Assembly: GCF_024347355.1 (NCBI RefSeq)
Contig: NZ_AP025466.1
Location: 434,001-498,000, forward strand
Direction: 5' to 3'
From: Vibrio chagasii
GTDB lineage: Bacteria; Pseudomonadota; Gammaproteobacteria; Enterobacterales; Vibrionaceae
DNA: 64,000 nt
In this document: piece after piece, positions 1 to 8,602 of the stretch
Position numbering within the stretch: the stretch's first letter is position 1
Layout: each line of letters begins with the position of its first letter
Translations under genes and position numbers: made by a program
Notes under the pieces: generated by a model
Told to the model about the DNA's origin: nothing
Database searches by the model: none
What the model saw: the letters and a program-made list of their open reading frames with translations, nothing else

Positions 1-337
1 AACCATGCCCCCTCCATGACTCACGATTTGATAAAGAGTGATTATGAGAATTTTCCCTAACACGCCCTACTAAACACTCCAACCATTGCTTAGCTAAGCC
101 ACTCTTTAATATGATAATTTTACTAAAAGCACACATCATACAGGATAAAAATCAGGAGCGTTTCCGATTACCCCAAACCAAACTCGTAAATAATGTGAAT
201 GTGTGTGTCGCTTATCAATTATCCACACACGTCTTTATCTCTGTATCAATAGCTAGTTCTAAGTTTCATGAAGCGTAAAAGCAGGTGAACGACGTGAGGC
301 TCGATAGATAAAAACTAGCGTTGCCGTGAAGAATGTA
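1..337. other. Non-coding stretch at window edge
   Basis: No convincing gene is seen here. The stretch is AT-rich with stops in all frames. A short motif near 203-218 (tgtgtgtcgctt) recurs near 2097-2112, and each occurrence is followed by an almost identical terminator (338-364 and 2213-2240), so this may be part of a diverged repeat flanking the first two genes. Confidence 0.4.
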
Positions 338-364
338 AAAACGCCGACAAAATTGTCGGCGTTT
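338..364 (-). terminator. Intrinsic terminator of the 402-860 gene
   Basis: Ten-base inverted repeat aaacgccgac / gtcggcgttt with a short A-rich loop. On the minus strand it is followed by a run of T. It lies about 40 bases past the stop codon of the secreted-protein gene. Confidence 0.8.
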
Positions 365-401
365 GGTTGTTTATCTAGCTAAATTACTACTATTTATAAA
401 A

Positions 402-860
402 CTAGTATTTTCTACGATTAATAGTGAAGGTAACTTTTGCGTCTCCGGTTACAACATTGAAATAATCAAGTTTTCCGGTACAAATCGCACGATCTCGGTA
501 ACTTCTGCTCTCATTCTCTGCGATTACTTTTTGAGGCAACATAGTGCCTGTTCGCGGGTCGATTAAAGCAACAAAGCGGAAATGACAGCGAGGTGCGTCA
601 TAGACTGAACTATCACTATACTGATATTCAAAATCAACCAAGCGCACTACATTGGGGTAATTGCTAGAGACATTAAAACGGTCACTTGATTTAGCGATAA
701 TGGTATCTTGAGGGTTTGGTGAGTATCTAGATGTTTGATAATCTTTACTGGTTAATTCTACATCATAGATTCTAGATTCATTCTTAACCTCAACAGCAAT
801 ATTAGCGAATGCAGAAGAACTTAAAAGTAAGGCTGAAGCAGCAAGTGCTCTTTTGAACAT
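402..860 (-). CDS. Hypothetical secreted protein
   Basis: A 152-residue protein beginning with a classic Sec signal peptide: positive residues, a hydrophobic core and a likely cleavage after SAFA at about residue 19. The mature part is polar, with two cysteines that could form a disulfide (about residues 92 and 127), so it is probably periplasmic or extracellular. An AAGGAC ribosome site precedes the ATG at a good distance. I do not recognise the family. It is a single-gene unit with its own terminator downstream. Confidence 0.7.
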   Translation of the reverse strand: MFKRALAASALLLSSSAFANIAVEVKNESRIYDVELTSKDYQTSRYSPNPQDTIIAKSSDRFNVSSNYPNVVRLVDFEYQYSDSSVYDAPRCHFRFVALIDPRTGTMLPQKVIAENESRSYRDRAICTGKLDYFNVVTGDAKVTFTINRRKY

Positions 861-1209
861 GGATTTGTCCTTAATATAATTAATTTTAATAATGACTTTT
901 TAATTAATAATAAGTCGTAGATAAATACCTATTTTTACGTCACACAGGGGGAATCTTCGCTAGAATTTATTTCTAACTTAATTAAGTGTTCATATAGATA
1001 GGTAGCTAAGGCATGACGGAAAACTTAGGCTCTCTGATATAAGAGCCCAAATATATCCGTCTCACCAAATTTAAATTTGATATTATTTTGTTGGATGATA
1101 GCTTTAAGAAATTTAGTTAATACAGAAAGTCCACCCCTCCGTTATTATTTTTAAATTTGGGTTTTAGACCCTATCAAAACCTAATTATTTCGGCTATTTA
1201 CCACCCTTG
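861..1209. other. Intergenic region, AT-rich
   Basis: No gene is supported. It must hold the promoter of the secreted-protein gene and the 3' end of the membrane-protein transcript. A six-base hairpin (1028-1047, ggctct/agagcc) is visible but has no T-tract, so I do not call it a terminator. Confidence 0.4.
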
Positions 1210-1926
1210 TTATGCCTCATTTCCTAGTGACATTTCAGCAGCATCAACATTCGTAATGTAAACTCTAAAGTAGACAATAGAGCCAAATATCAATAAAACA
1301 GGGGACAAGATTGATGTGAGTATCCCTGTCGCTACTTCTAACACCGGATAAACCTCTCCGATATAACCAATCACGAAATTAGGGATAAAATTAAGGCACC
1401 CCAACAACAAAGATATTTTAATCAACTTCATAGTGATACCTTTGGTATCTCGCCAACTTTTTTCCAACGCAAACAGTGGAGATTTATTATTTAGTACAGC
1501 TTCGAACTCTACGAAACTGTATCGCGCAGCTAGATACAACCCCGGGATAATCAGTGCAATCGTTCCAACTAAAACAATTAAAGAATAAATAATATAAACG
1601 ATCATTAATCTGGACCAAACTCTCCAAGATACGGAGCGTTCAATATCAAACCCATTAGTAGACGAAGCCATAAAATTGATAAAAATAGCGATTAGATAAG
1701 TGTAAATAGAAGAATATACACATAGATACACCGCGTAGACCCAGAGGTTTTCTGATACATAAAATGAATGTTCAAGCCATACGCCTAAACATGACATCGT
1801 GATGATGAAACCGCCGAAAATTTTAAATATGCTTTTAAAATTTGAGCAAGTGAAATGTAAGCATTCAGATAGAAGAGTTCTCATAAACTGGTCTTTATTT
1901 AATGTAATTTGAACAGGATTCATCAC
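1210..1926 (-). CDS. Multi-pass inner-membrane protein, YciC-like
   Basis: A 238-residue protein with about five to six hydrophobic segments. The stretch around residues 125-165 (IIPGLYLAARYSF, then ALEKSWRDTKG) resembles the pattern of YciC/UPF0259-type and glycerophosphodiesterase membrane-domain proteins, where a PGLY.. turn and a SW..T-G motif recur. No catalytic residues are evident. The first codon is GTG followed directly by ATG. No Shine-Dalgarno is visible, and a hairpin (cccaat/attggg, 1926-1941) sits right at the start, so translation may be weak or the true start may be further inside. Family assignment is tentative. Confidence 0.6.
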   Translation of the reverse strand: MMNPVQITLNKDQFMRTLLSECLHFTCSNFKSIFKIFGGFIITMSCLGVWLEHSFYVSENLWVYAVYLCVYSSIYTYLIAIFINFMASSTNGFDIERSVSWRVWSRLMIVYIIYSLIVLVGTIALIIPGLYLAARYSFVEFEAVLNNKSPLFALEKSWRDTKGITMKLIKISLLLGCLNFIPNFVIGYIGEVYPVLEVATGILTSILSPVLLIFGSIVYFRVYITNVDAAEMSLGNEA

Positions 1927-2212
1927 CCAATAAGCATTGGGTACTTCCGAGGCACTTCGTAAAGCAATCCCACCACCGATTAAATTGACAAATAAGTCAT
2001 TTAATAACAGTACCTTACGAAGACCCTGGCATCATACACCAGGAATAAATAGAAATATTGTATATATTTACACACGAATAAAGAAACGAAATGAATATGT
2101 GTGTCGCTTGTCATTTTTTATATGACTCTGCAGCCTAACCGAGGTATTCGTTCAAATTATTCATTTAGCACGATGATTGGTAAATATGATCAAGAATGTT
2201 CGTCAGAAAATA
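1927..2212. other. Non-coding region with imperfect inverted repeats
   Basis: Two short reading frames on the plus strand have no ribosome site and no recognisable product, so they are probably chance. Visible structure: a CTTCGTAA motif at about 1953 is mirrored by TTACGAAG at about 2017, and a small dyad cctgg/ccagg lies near 2025-2042. It could be a decayed mobile fragment, but nothing identifies it. Confidence 0.3.
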
Positions 2213-2240
2213 AAAACGCCGACATTATTGTCGGCGTTTT
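2213..2240. terminator. Intrinsic terminator downstream of nasA
   Basis: Eleven-base perfect stem aaaacgccgac / gtcggcgtttt with T-runs on both strands. It lies about 25 bases past the nasA stop codon, and is almost identical in stem to the terminator at 338-364. Confidence 0.85.
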
Positions 2241-2265
2241 ACTCTGGACCTATTTCGATAAGTAT

Positions 2266-4830
2266 CTACTTAGCCAATGTACTCAAAAACTCGGCTTCAA
2301 ACTCTTCATCAGCCTCTCGGATTAGACATCCCACCAGCCAATCGATGCTTTGATGTTCGAGCTTACTGTTCACTACGAATGCTTGCTTTACACCAAACTG
2401 ATCCAACTTGGCAGAGCCGTAGTTCTTGAACGATTTATTACCGTGGTAATGGAGTGATTTAATCGCTTCAGTGTTTGGCTCTGGTAAGGCATCGAGGGTA
2501 TTGGCAAGCTGAATCACCAACTCCATTGGATTCTTCGATGAAGAAATACGATACAGAAAACCGCCCTCCACTCTTTGGCGAACCCAGTAATCAAACCCAC
2601 TACAATCCATCACCTTGTCACTGACCAAGGCGGCTTCACTGCGATAGCCATACGGCTCTACCACAACAGGTGTGTGTTTAAATTCTGGTTGGCCTGAAGC
2701 TGCATCGGTATGAGGCAAGATCAGGTCACACGGCTTGCTGTCTTTTGCGGTTGGCGCATTCCAGTGAATAGGCATAAACACCTGTTCACGGCGCATCTCT
2801 TTGGTCACCACTAAGCGAGCTTGGCATTCACCTTGTGCGCTGCGCACTTTCACTACAGGGTTAATAGTGGCGTGGTTGAAAGCATCTAAGCCAAATTCAT
2901 CTAAGCCAAGCTCGGCAACCGTATCTGGGTGCATGGCGACAAAGGGTTCTGGTGTGTGTTCACCTAAACCTGCGGCTAAGCCAGTTCGGCTCATGGTGTG
3001 CCATTGGTCTCGGATTCGACCTGTGTTCATAATAAGTGGGAATTCGACACTGGTATCGGCAATCGGCTTGTCGTGCTCAACCGCTACAAACTGCGCTTTG
3101 CCAGATTCAGTAAAGAACTCGCCATCGGTGAACATGCGCTGCTCGATGATCTCTGGTTGATATTCAAGTACTGGCCATTGCTGCGGAGTCAGTTCACCAT
3201 AGCCTTTCTCATCTAACTGAGTAAGTCCGATTAAGCATAGATCGCGAGCTTTACCTGTCTCATTACCTAGGGCTGTCATCTCGCAATACTCTTTGAAGAT
3301 CTCGCCTTCGTGGCGGTAATCAAACTGCTCTTTGAATCCCATTTTTTGCGCGACTTCTTTTAAGATCCACCAATCAGGTTTCGCTTCTCCAGGGCTTGGT
3401 AATACGCGGCGTTGGCGTGAGATTCGACGCTCAGAGTTGGTTACGGTGCCCGACTTTTCACTCCACCCTTGCGCGGGTAGCACTACATCGGCCAAGCGAG
3501 TGGTTTCCGTATCGGCAATGCAGTCCGACACCACCACAAACGGGCATTTCTCCAAAGCGGTTTTGATTTTTTCGCTATCTGGCAGGCTCACAACAGGGTT
3601 AGTCGCCATGATCCACACCGCTTTTATCTTGCCTTCATTCATGGCATCAAATAGGTCGATGGCTTTTAAGCCTGCGCGAGTAGCCAAGCTGTCGGTTTGC
3701 CAAAACTCGCTAACGGTTTGATGTGATTGTGGATCACCAAATTCAAAATGCGCGGCTAAAGTATTGGCTAGGCCGCCCACTTCACGCCCACCCATCGCAT
3801 TCGGTTGGCCTGTTACCGAGAATGGGCCCATGCCCGGCTTACCGATTTTGCCGGTCGCTAAATGACAGTTAATAATCGCGTTTACCTTGTCACACCCTTG
3901 TGTGGATTGATTAACGCCTTGGGAATAGATGGTGAGCACTTTCTCTTTAGATGCGAACAACTGATAGAACTGTTCGAGTTGTTGCTCGCTAAGCCCAGTC
4001 AGTTCAGGAACGCTTTTGTTGCCCCAACCTGATTCGGTATAGCGATAATCTGTGGCTGTTCGAATCGCTTCCGTAAAACCTTGGGTATGATTTTCAATGT
4101 AATCAGAGTCAAGTTGGTCGTGATCATCTAAGTAAGCCAACAAACCATTGAATAGAGCGACATCAGAACCAGATTCCAATGCCAAGTGTATATCGGCAAT
4201 CTCACAGCTGTCGGTGTAGCGCGGGTCAATGACGATCACTTTCATGTATGGGTTAGCTTGCTTGGCTGCTCTTAAGCGTTGAAACAGTACAGGGTGACAC
4301 CAAGCGAGGTTTGATCCAGTGATGACGACCACTTCGGCTTGCTCTAGATCTTCATAACAAACAGGAACGGTATCAGTACCGAACGCACGTTTATGCCCAA
4401 CCACGCTAGATGCCATACAAAGGCGAGAGTTACTGTCGATGTTAGCGCTACCAATAAACCCCTTCATCAGCTTGTTAGCTACATAGTAATCTTCAGTCAG
4501 TAGTTGGCCTGATACATAAAAGGCGACAGAGTCCGGGCCATGCTGTTCTATCGCTTGTTTGAACTTGTCTGCCACCAGCTGAGATGCGCTACTCCAAGGT
4601 AGAAGTTGTTGTCCGCTTGCGACTCTTTGCATCGGCTGAGTTAAACGGCCAATTGGTGTTACGGTGTCTCCCAGTGCTGCGCCCTTTGTACACAACTTGC
4701 CATAATTCGATGGGTGGTCTTTATCGCCACGCACTTCCAGTTTCCCCGAAGCAGTTGGCCTTACTTCAATGCCACAACCTACGCCACAGTAAGCACACGT
4801 TGATTTGATCCAATCCTTGTTTGAACTCAT
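2266..4830 (-). CDS. nasA: Assimilatory nitrate reductase catalytic subunit
   Basis: A cytoplasmic molybdopterin enzyme reducing nitrate to nitrite for nitrogen assimilation. With the chosen start it has 854 residues. The N-terminal [4Fe-4S] site is Cys12, Cys15, Cys19 and Cys47 (CxxCxxxC then KLCTKG), followed by the bis-MGD domains and a C-terminal aspartate-decarboxylase-like dinucleotide-binding domain. I see no Cys-rich BFD-like tail of the kind some NasA proteins carry. The ATG at 4830 has an AGGGAAGAG ribosome site; an ATG at 4899 is in frame but lacks one. It is divergent from nirB, with a sigma-54-type promoter at 4932-4947. Reductant delivery to this enzyme is not encoded nearby. 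Confidence 0.93.
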   Translation of the reverse strand: MSSNKDWIKSTCAYCGVGCGIEVRPTASGKLEVRGDKDHPSNYGKLCTKGAALGDTVTPIGRLTQPMQRVASGQQLLPWSSASQLVADKFKQAIEQHGPDSVAFYVSGQLLTEDYYVANKLMKGFIGSANIDSNSRLCMASSVVGHKRAFGTDTVPVCYEDLEQAEVVVITGSNLAWCHPVLFQRLRAAKQANPYMKVIVIDPRYTDSCEIADIHLALESGSDVALFNGLLAYLDDHDQLDSDYIENHTQGFTEAIRTATDYRYTESGWGNKSVPELTGLSEQQLEQFYQLFASKEKVLTIYSQGVNQSTQGCDKVNAIINCHLATGKIGKPGMGPFSVTGQPNAMGGREVGGLANTLAAHFEFGDPQSHQTVSEFWQTDSLATRAGLKAIDLFDAMNEGKIKAVWIMATNPVVSLPDSEKIKTALEKCPFVVVSDCIADTETTRLADVVLPAQGWSEKSGTVTNSERRISRQRRVLPSPGEAKPDWWILKEVAQKMGFKEQFDYRHEGEIFKEYCEMTALGNETGKARDLCLIGLTQLDEKGYGELTPQQWPVLEYQPEIIEQRMFTDGEFFTESGKAQFVAVEHDKPIADTSVEFPLIMNTGRIRDQWHTMSRTGLAAGLGEHTPEPFVAMHPDTVAELGLDEFGLDAFNHATINPVVKVRSAQGECQARLVVTKEMRREQVFMPIHWNAPTAKDSKPCDLILPHTDAASGQPEFKHTPVVVEPYGYRSEAALVSDKVMDCSGFDYWVRQRVEGGFLYRISSSKNPMELVIQLANTLDALPEPNTEAIKSLHYHGNKSFKNYGSAKLDQFGVKQAFVVNSKLEHQSIDWLVGCLIREADEEFEAEFLSTLAK

Positions 4831-4931
4831 CACTCTTCCCTCGTGCAATGTTCTTTTTATTGTTTCCACCGTGCTAACAGAGCGCCTCTTACTAACCACT
4901 CTTCGCGATGAAAATTTCTCTTTTTTAATAA

Positions 4932-4947
4932 AGCAATTTACGCACCA
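4932..4947 (-). promoter_or_regulatory. Probable sigma-54 promoter of nasA
   Basis: Read on the minus strand this is TGGTGCGTAAATTGCT. GG and GC are separated by exactly ten bases as sigma-54 requires, with a consensus-like -12 (TTGCT) and a weaker -24 element. The implied transcript starts about 90 bases before the chosen nasA ATG. Confidence 0.55.
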
Positions 4948-5060
4948 CTATTCACCCCTTTCCCAATCAAGAAAAATAACCATTAATTACAAAAACTTAA
5001 AATCAAATCACTTACAGGAAATAATGTTAATCAAATGCCATCGAGAAAATATTGAGATTT

Positions 5061-5078
5061 TTGCACCATGTTGATCAA
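5061..5078. promoter_or_regulatory. NtrC-like enhancer site 1
   Basis: The sequence TTGCACCATGTTGATCAA resembles the NtrC consensus (TGCACCA spacer TGGTGCA): a strong left half and a degenerate right half. It lies between the divergent nasA and nirB promoters, at upstream distances usual for enhancer sites. Confidence 0.45.
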
Positions 5079-5080
5079 TT

Positions 5081-5098
5081 TTGCACCACAAAGGCTCA
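5081..5098. promoter_or_regulatory. NtrC-like enhancer site 2
   Basis: The sequence TTGCACCACAAAGGCTCA has the same left half-site as site 1, displaced by exactly 20 bases (two helical turns), as expected for cooperative NtrC dimers. Confidence 0.45.
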
Positions 5099-5217
5099 TT
5101 TTCATAAATATTCTCTTTCTTAAATCTACCACTTTAGGGGTAATTGGTCCGTTTGTCATTTAATTAAACCAATGATTTAAAATGTTATTTTTATTTTCCT
5201 CGATATCTATTTTTATC

Positions 5218-5233
5218 TGGCACCCTACTTGCT
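5218..5233 (+). promoter_or_regulatory. Sigma-54 promoter of nirBD
   Basis: TGGCACCCTACTTGCT matches the -24/-12 consensus at essentially every conserved base, with GG and GC ten bases apart. It lies about 120 bases upstream of the nirB ATG and about 120-150 bases downstream of the two NtrC-like sites. Confidence 0.75.
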
Positions 5234-5353
5234 GTCCTATTTACCAACAACTCAAAATTTACAGTTTTCAGTTCATTGGAAGAACAGCACATTATCCACC
5301 AGAGAGTGGGCAGTTTTAGAAACGCTAGGAAGCCATCAAAAAAGGAATTTACT

Positions 5354-7936
5354 ATGAGCAAACAAAAGATTGTCGTCGTTGGTAATGGCATGGTTGGCCA
5401 CAAATTTATCGACAACATCATTCAAGCTGATTCAGACCAATATGAAGTTATTACCTTCAGTGAGGAATCGCGCCTTGCCTACGACCGTGTTCAACTTACG
5501 GCCTACTTCAACGGTAAGACAGCCGACGATTTGGCTTTAACGAGTGAAGCTTATTACCAAGAAAATGGCGTTAAATACCTAATCAATGCCAAAGTCACTG
5601 AGCTCGATACCGAAAACAAAGCAGTCGTGACTGACAGTGGACACCGTGAAAGCTATGACAAACTGATTCTCGCAACAGGTTCATTCCCGTTCGTCCCCCC
5701 AATTCCGGGGAACGACCAAGAACACTGTCATGTGTACCGTACGATTGAGGATCTCGATGCGATTGAGTCATCTGGTAAACAGAGCAAATCGGGCGTGGTG
5801 ATCGGTGGTGGCCTACTGGGTTTAGAAGCGGCAAACGCGGTTAAAAACCTTGGATTAGAAACCCATGTCGTAGAATTTGCGCCTCGATTAATGGCAGTTC
5901 AACTCGATGACGGCGGCGGTGCCCTGCTGAGACGTAAAATTGAAGATTTGGGCGTACAGGTTCACACCGAGAAAGCGACCTCTGAAATTGTGGCGGGTGA
6001 AAATGCTCGCTACCGCATGAACTTTGCCGATGGCACACATCTTGAAACCGATATGATCGTGTTCTCTGCAGGTATTCGCCCTCAAGATGCTCTGGCTCGT
6101 AGCTCTGACATCGCGATAGGTGAACGTGGCGGTATCGTGATTGATGATTACTGCCAAACCAACATTGATGATGTGTACGCGATTGGTGAATGTGCGCTGT
6201 GGGATAACAAGATCTTTGGCTTAGTGGCTCCGGGCTACTCAATGGCGAAAATCGCAGCTAGCCATATCCTTTCCAATGGCGAAGATGAGAGCAGCTTTAC
6301 GGGTGCCGATATGAGCACCAAGCTTAAATTGCTAGGCGTAGACGTAGCCAGTATTGGTGAAGTGCATGGCAAAACCGAAGGCGCACAGTCTTACACCTAC
6401 AACGATGAAATTGAACAAGTTTATAAGCGCTTAATTGTTTCTGCTGATGGCAAGAAGATCGTCGGTGCTGTGTTAGTGGGCGACGCAGACGCGTATGGTT
6501 CACTGCTGCAAATCAAGCAAAACGATATGCCTTTGCCAGAGAACCCATCGGTACTGATTCTACCAAACCTTGCTGACGACTCAGGCAGCGCAATGGGTGT
6601 CGAAGCGCTACCAGACAGCGCCGTGATTTGTTCATGTTTCGATGTGACCAAAGGCGATATCAAAGACGCAGTGTCAGCAGGTTGCACCACCATGTCGGCA
6701 TTGAAAGAGACAACCAACGCATCGACGGGTTGTGGTGGCTGTTCTGCCCTTGCTAAACAAGTATTAGATAGCGAATTGAGCAACCTGGGTGTCGAAGTTT
6801 CTAACGACATCTGTGAGCACTTTGCTTACTCGCGCCAAGAACTGACCGACATTATTCGCGTCAACAAAATCAAAACCTTCGATGAGCTGCTTGAATCTCA
6901 TGGTCAAGGCTTAGGCTGTACCGTTTGTAAGCCGGCGGTGGGTTCTATTCTCGCCTCTTACTGGAACGACTACATCCTGAAAGATGAGCACATCGAACTG
7001 CAAGATACCAACGACATCTACCTTGGCAACATGCAAAAAGACGGCACCTACTCTGTGGTTCCACGTATTGCCGGCGGTGAAATCACACCAGACAAACTGA
7101 TCGTACTGGGTGAAGTGGCAAAAGAATACGACCTTTACACCAAAATCACAGGCGGGCAACGTGTCGACCTATTTGGTGCACAACTCAATGAACTGCCTGC
7201 CATCTGGAAAAAACTGATTGATGCAGGCTTTGAAACTGGACACGCCTACGGTAAATCGGTTCGTACAGTGAAGTCCTGTGTGGGTAGCACTTGGTGTCGC
7301 TACGGCGTCAACGACAGTGTTGGCCTCGCGATTAAGCTAGAGAACCGCTACAAGGGCCTACGCTCACCACACAAGATCAAATTCGCAGTATCTGGCTGTA
7401 CTCGTGAATGTGCCGAAGCGCAGTCTAAAGACATTGGTGTTATTGCGACAGATAAAGGTTGGAACCTATACGTCTGTGGTAATGGCGGCATGCGCCCTCG
7501 TCATGCTGACTTATTCGCGACCGACCTCGATGAGAAAACTCTTATTCAATACATCGACCGCGTGTTGATGTTCTACACACGTACTGCTGACCGCCTACAA
7601 CGCACTTCGGTTTGGATGGAGAACTTAGAAGGTGGGTTAGATTACCTCAAAGAGGTGGTGATTGAAGACAAACTCAATGTCGCCGCTGAACTTGAAGCCG
7701 ACATAGCGCTCAACATAGAAAACTACCAGTGTGAATGGAAAACCACCATCGAAAACCCAGTCAAGATGAAGCGCTTCCAGCACTACATCAATAGCGATGA
7801 AATGGACTCTAGCCTGTCATTTATCAAAGAACGTGAGCAGCGCTTCCCGAAGCCTTCGGTCAACACAGACCAAGAAGCGGAACGTAATCAGGCATTAAGC
7901 AACACTCAACAAATTGAAATTACGGAAGTCTCGTAA
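5354..7936 (+). CDS. nirB: Nitrite reductase (NADH), large subunit
   Basis: Reduces nitrite to ammonium in the cytoplasm with NADH, FAD, Fe-S and siroheme. The 860 residues show, in order: an N-terminal FAD/NAD domain (VVVGNGMVG, then GGGLLGLEAA near 155), a BFD-type [2Fe-2S] segment (CSCFD ... TGCGGC, about 425-465), a second CTVC-type cysteine pair, and a nitrite/sulfite reductase domain with the siroheme/[4Fe-4S] ligands CVGSTWC (near 640) and CTREC. The ATG at 5354 follows AAAGGAA; the 26 codons upstream lack a ribosome site. It forms a probable operon with nirD and the transporter, driven by the sigma-54 promoter at 5218. Confidence 0.96.
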   Translation: MSKQKIVVVGNGMVGHKFIDNIIQADSDQYEVITFSEESRLAYDRVQLTAYFNGKTADDLALTSEAYYQENGVKYLINAKVTELDTENKAVVTDSGHRESYDKLILATGSFPFVPPIPGNDQEHCHVYRTIEDLDAIESSGKQSKSGVVIGGGLLGLEAANAVKNLGLETHVVEFAPRLMAVQLDDGGGALLRRKIEDLGVQVHTEKATSEIVAGENARYRMNFADGTHLETDMIVFSAGIRPQDALARSSDIAIGERGGIVIDDYCQTNIDDVYAIGECALWDNKIFGLVAPGYSMAKIAASHILSNGEDESSFTGADMSTKLKLLGVDVASIGEVHGKTEGAQSYTYNDEIEQVYKRLIVSADGKKIVGAVLVGDADAYGSLLQIKQNDMPLPENPSVLILPNLADDSGSAMGVEALPDSAVICSCFDVTKGDIKDAVSAGCTTMSALKETTNASTGCGGCSALAKQVLDSELSNLGVEVSNDICEHFAYSRQELTDIIRVNKIKTFDELLESHGQGLGCTVCKPAVGSILASYWNDYILKDEHIELQDTNDIYLGNMQKDGTYSVVPRIAGGEITPDKLIVLGEVAKEYDLYTKITGGQRVDLFGAQLNELPAIWKKLIDAGFETGHAYGKSVRTVKSCVGSTWCRYGVNDSVGLAIKLENRYKGLRSPHKIKFAVSGCTRECAEAQSKDIGVIATDKGWNLYVCGNGGMRPRHADLFATDLDEKTLIQYIDRVLMFYTRTADRLQRTSVWMENLEGGLDYLKEVVIEDKLNVAAELEADIALNIENYQCEWKTTIENPVKMKRFQHYINSDEMDSSLSFIKEREQRFPKPSVNTDQEAERNQALSNTQQIEITEVS

Positions 7937-8071
7937 CCGGTTTGGTCGTTAGCAGATCCTTCGTTCTCGGCAATTCACTGCTAGCGGCCTTCTTTACGAC
8001 CTTCTTTTTTACGACCTTTTTTAGGACACGGAACAAAATCAAAGCCTCAACAAATTGACAAGGAGACTGTC

Positions 8072-8416
8072 ATGGAAAACTGGACCACTGTTTGCTCGCA
8101 AGAGGAACTGTCACCCAATGCGGGTGTGTGCGCCAAAGTAGCTGATCATCAAGTCGCCATCTTTTACTGCAAACGCAGTGACAAGCTTTACGGCCTTTCG
8201 AATTTCGACCCAGTAGGCAAAGCCAACGTTATGTCACGCGGCATTATTGGATCGTTAAGTGGAGAACCCTATGTGGCATCACCACTCTACAAGCAGCATT
8301 ACCACCTAGAGACAGGTGCCTGTTTAGAAGAACCTGAACATGCCCTAACCCGTTTTGAAGTACGTAGGCAAGGTAACCAGATTCAAGTTCTGGCGCCAGA
8401 AGCCTTAGCTAGTTAG
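8072..8416 (+). CDS. nirD: Nitrite reductase (NADH), small subunit
   Basis: A 114-residue partner of NirB. It has a Rieske-like fold without the Rieske Cys/His cluster ligands, as is usual for NirD. The diagnostic stretch SNFDPVGKANVMSRGIIG is at about residues 47-64. An AAGGAG ribosome site precedes the ATG. The 135-base gap after nirB is pyrimidine-rich with repeated (t)acgacctt motifs but shows no terminator, so co-transcription is likely. Confidence 0.95.
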   Translation: MENWTTVCSQEELSPNAGVCAKVADHQVAIFYCKRSDKLYGLSNFDPVGKANVMSRGIIGSLSGEPYVASPLYKQHYHLETGACLEEPEHALTRFEVRRQGNQIQVLAPEALAS

Positions 8417-8602
8417 CTCTTAGCCTTAACTAACGAAAAGCTTTCAACTAACCAAAAGTTAGCTACCTAAAAGGTTGTACTTTCAAATTCACCCATTAAC
8501 ATGCCTTAGCCGCCTATAATTAACAGTCTAGGCAAGCTATGGAGTTGGCATGTGGACGGCTAGATAAATCTAGACACTTTCCATATTTAAAGGATTTAAA
8601 AC

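Noticed and set aside
1937..2325. Two plus-strand reading frames (62 and 74 codons) before nasA
   Set aside because: No ribosome site, no recognisable product, and the second runs into the terminator and the nasA 3' end.
5296..5309. Hexaloop hairpin (CCAC/GTGG) in the nirB leader as an ANTAR/NasR-type antitermination element
   Set aside because: Loop residues do not fit the A1/G4 pattern, only one hairpin is seen, and no terminator follows it.
8546..8561. Possible sigma-54 promoter before the nitrate transporter (TGGCATGTGGACGGCT)
   Set aside because: GG/GC spacing is right, but the -12 lacks TTGC, and a good TATAAT is nearby.
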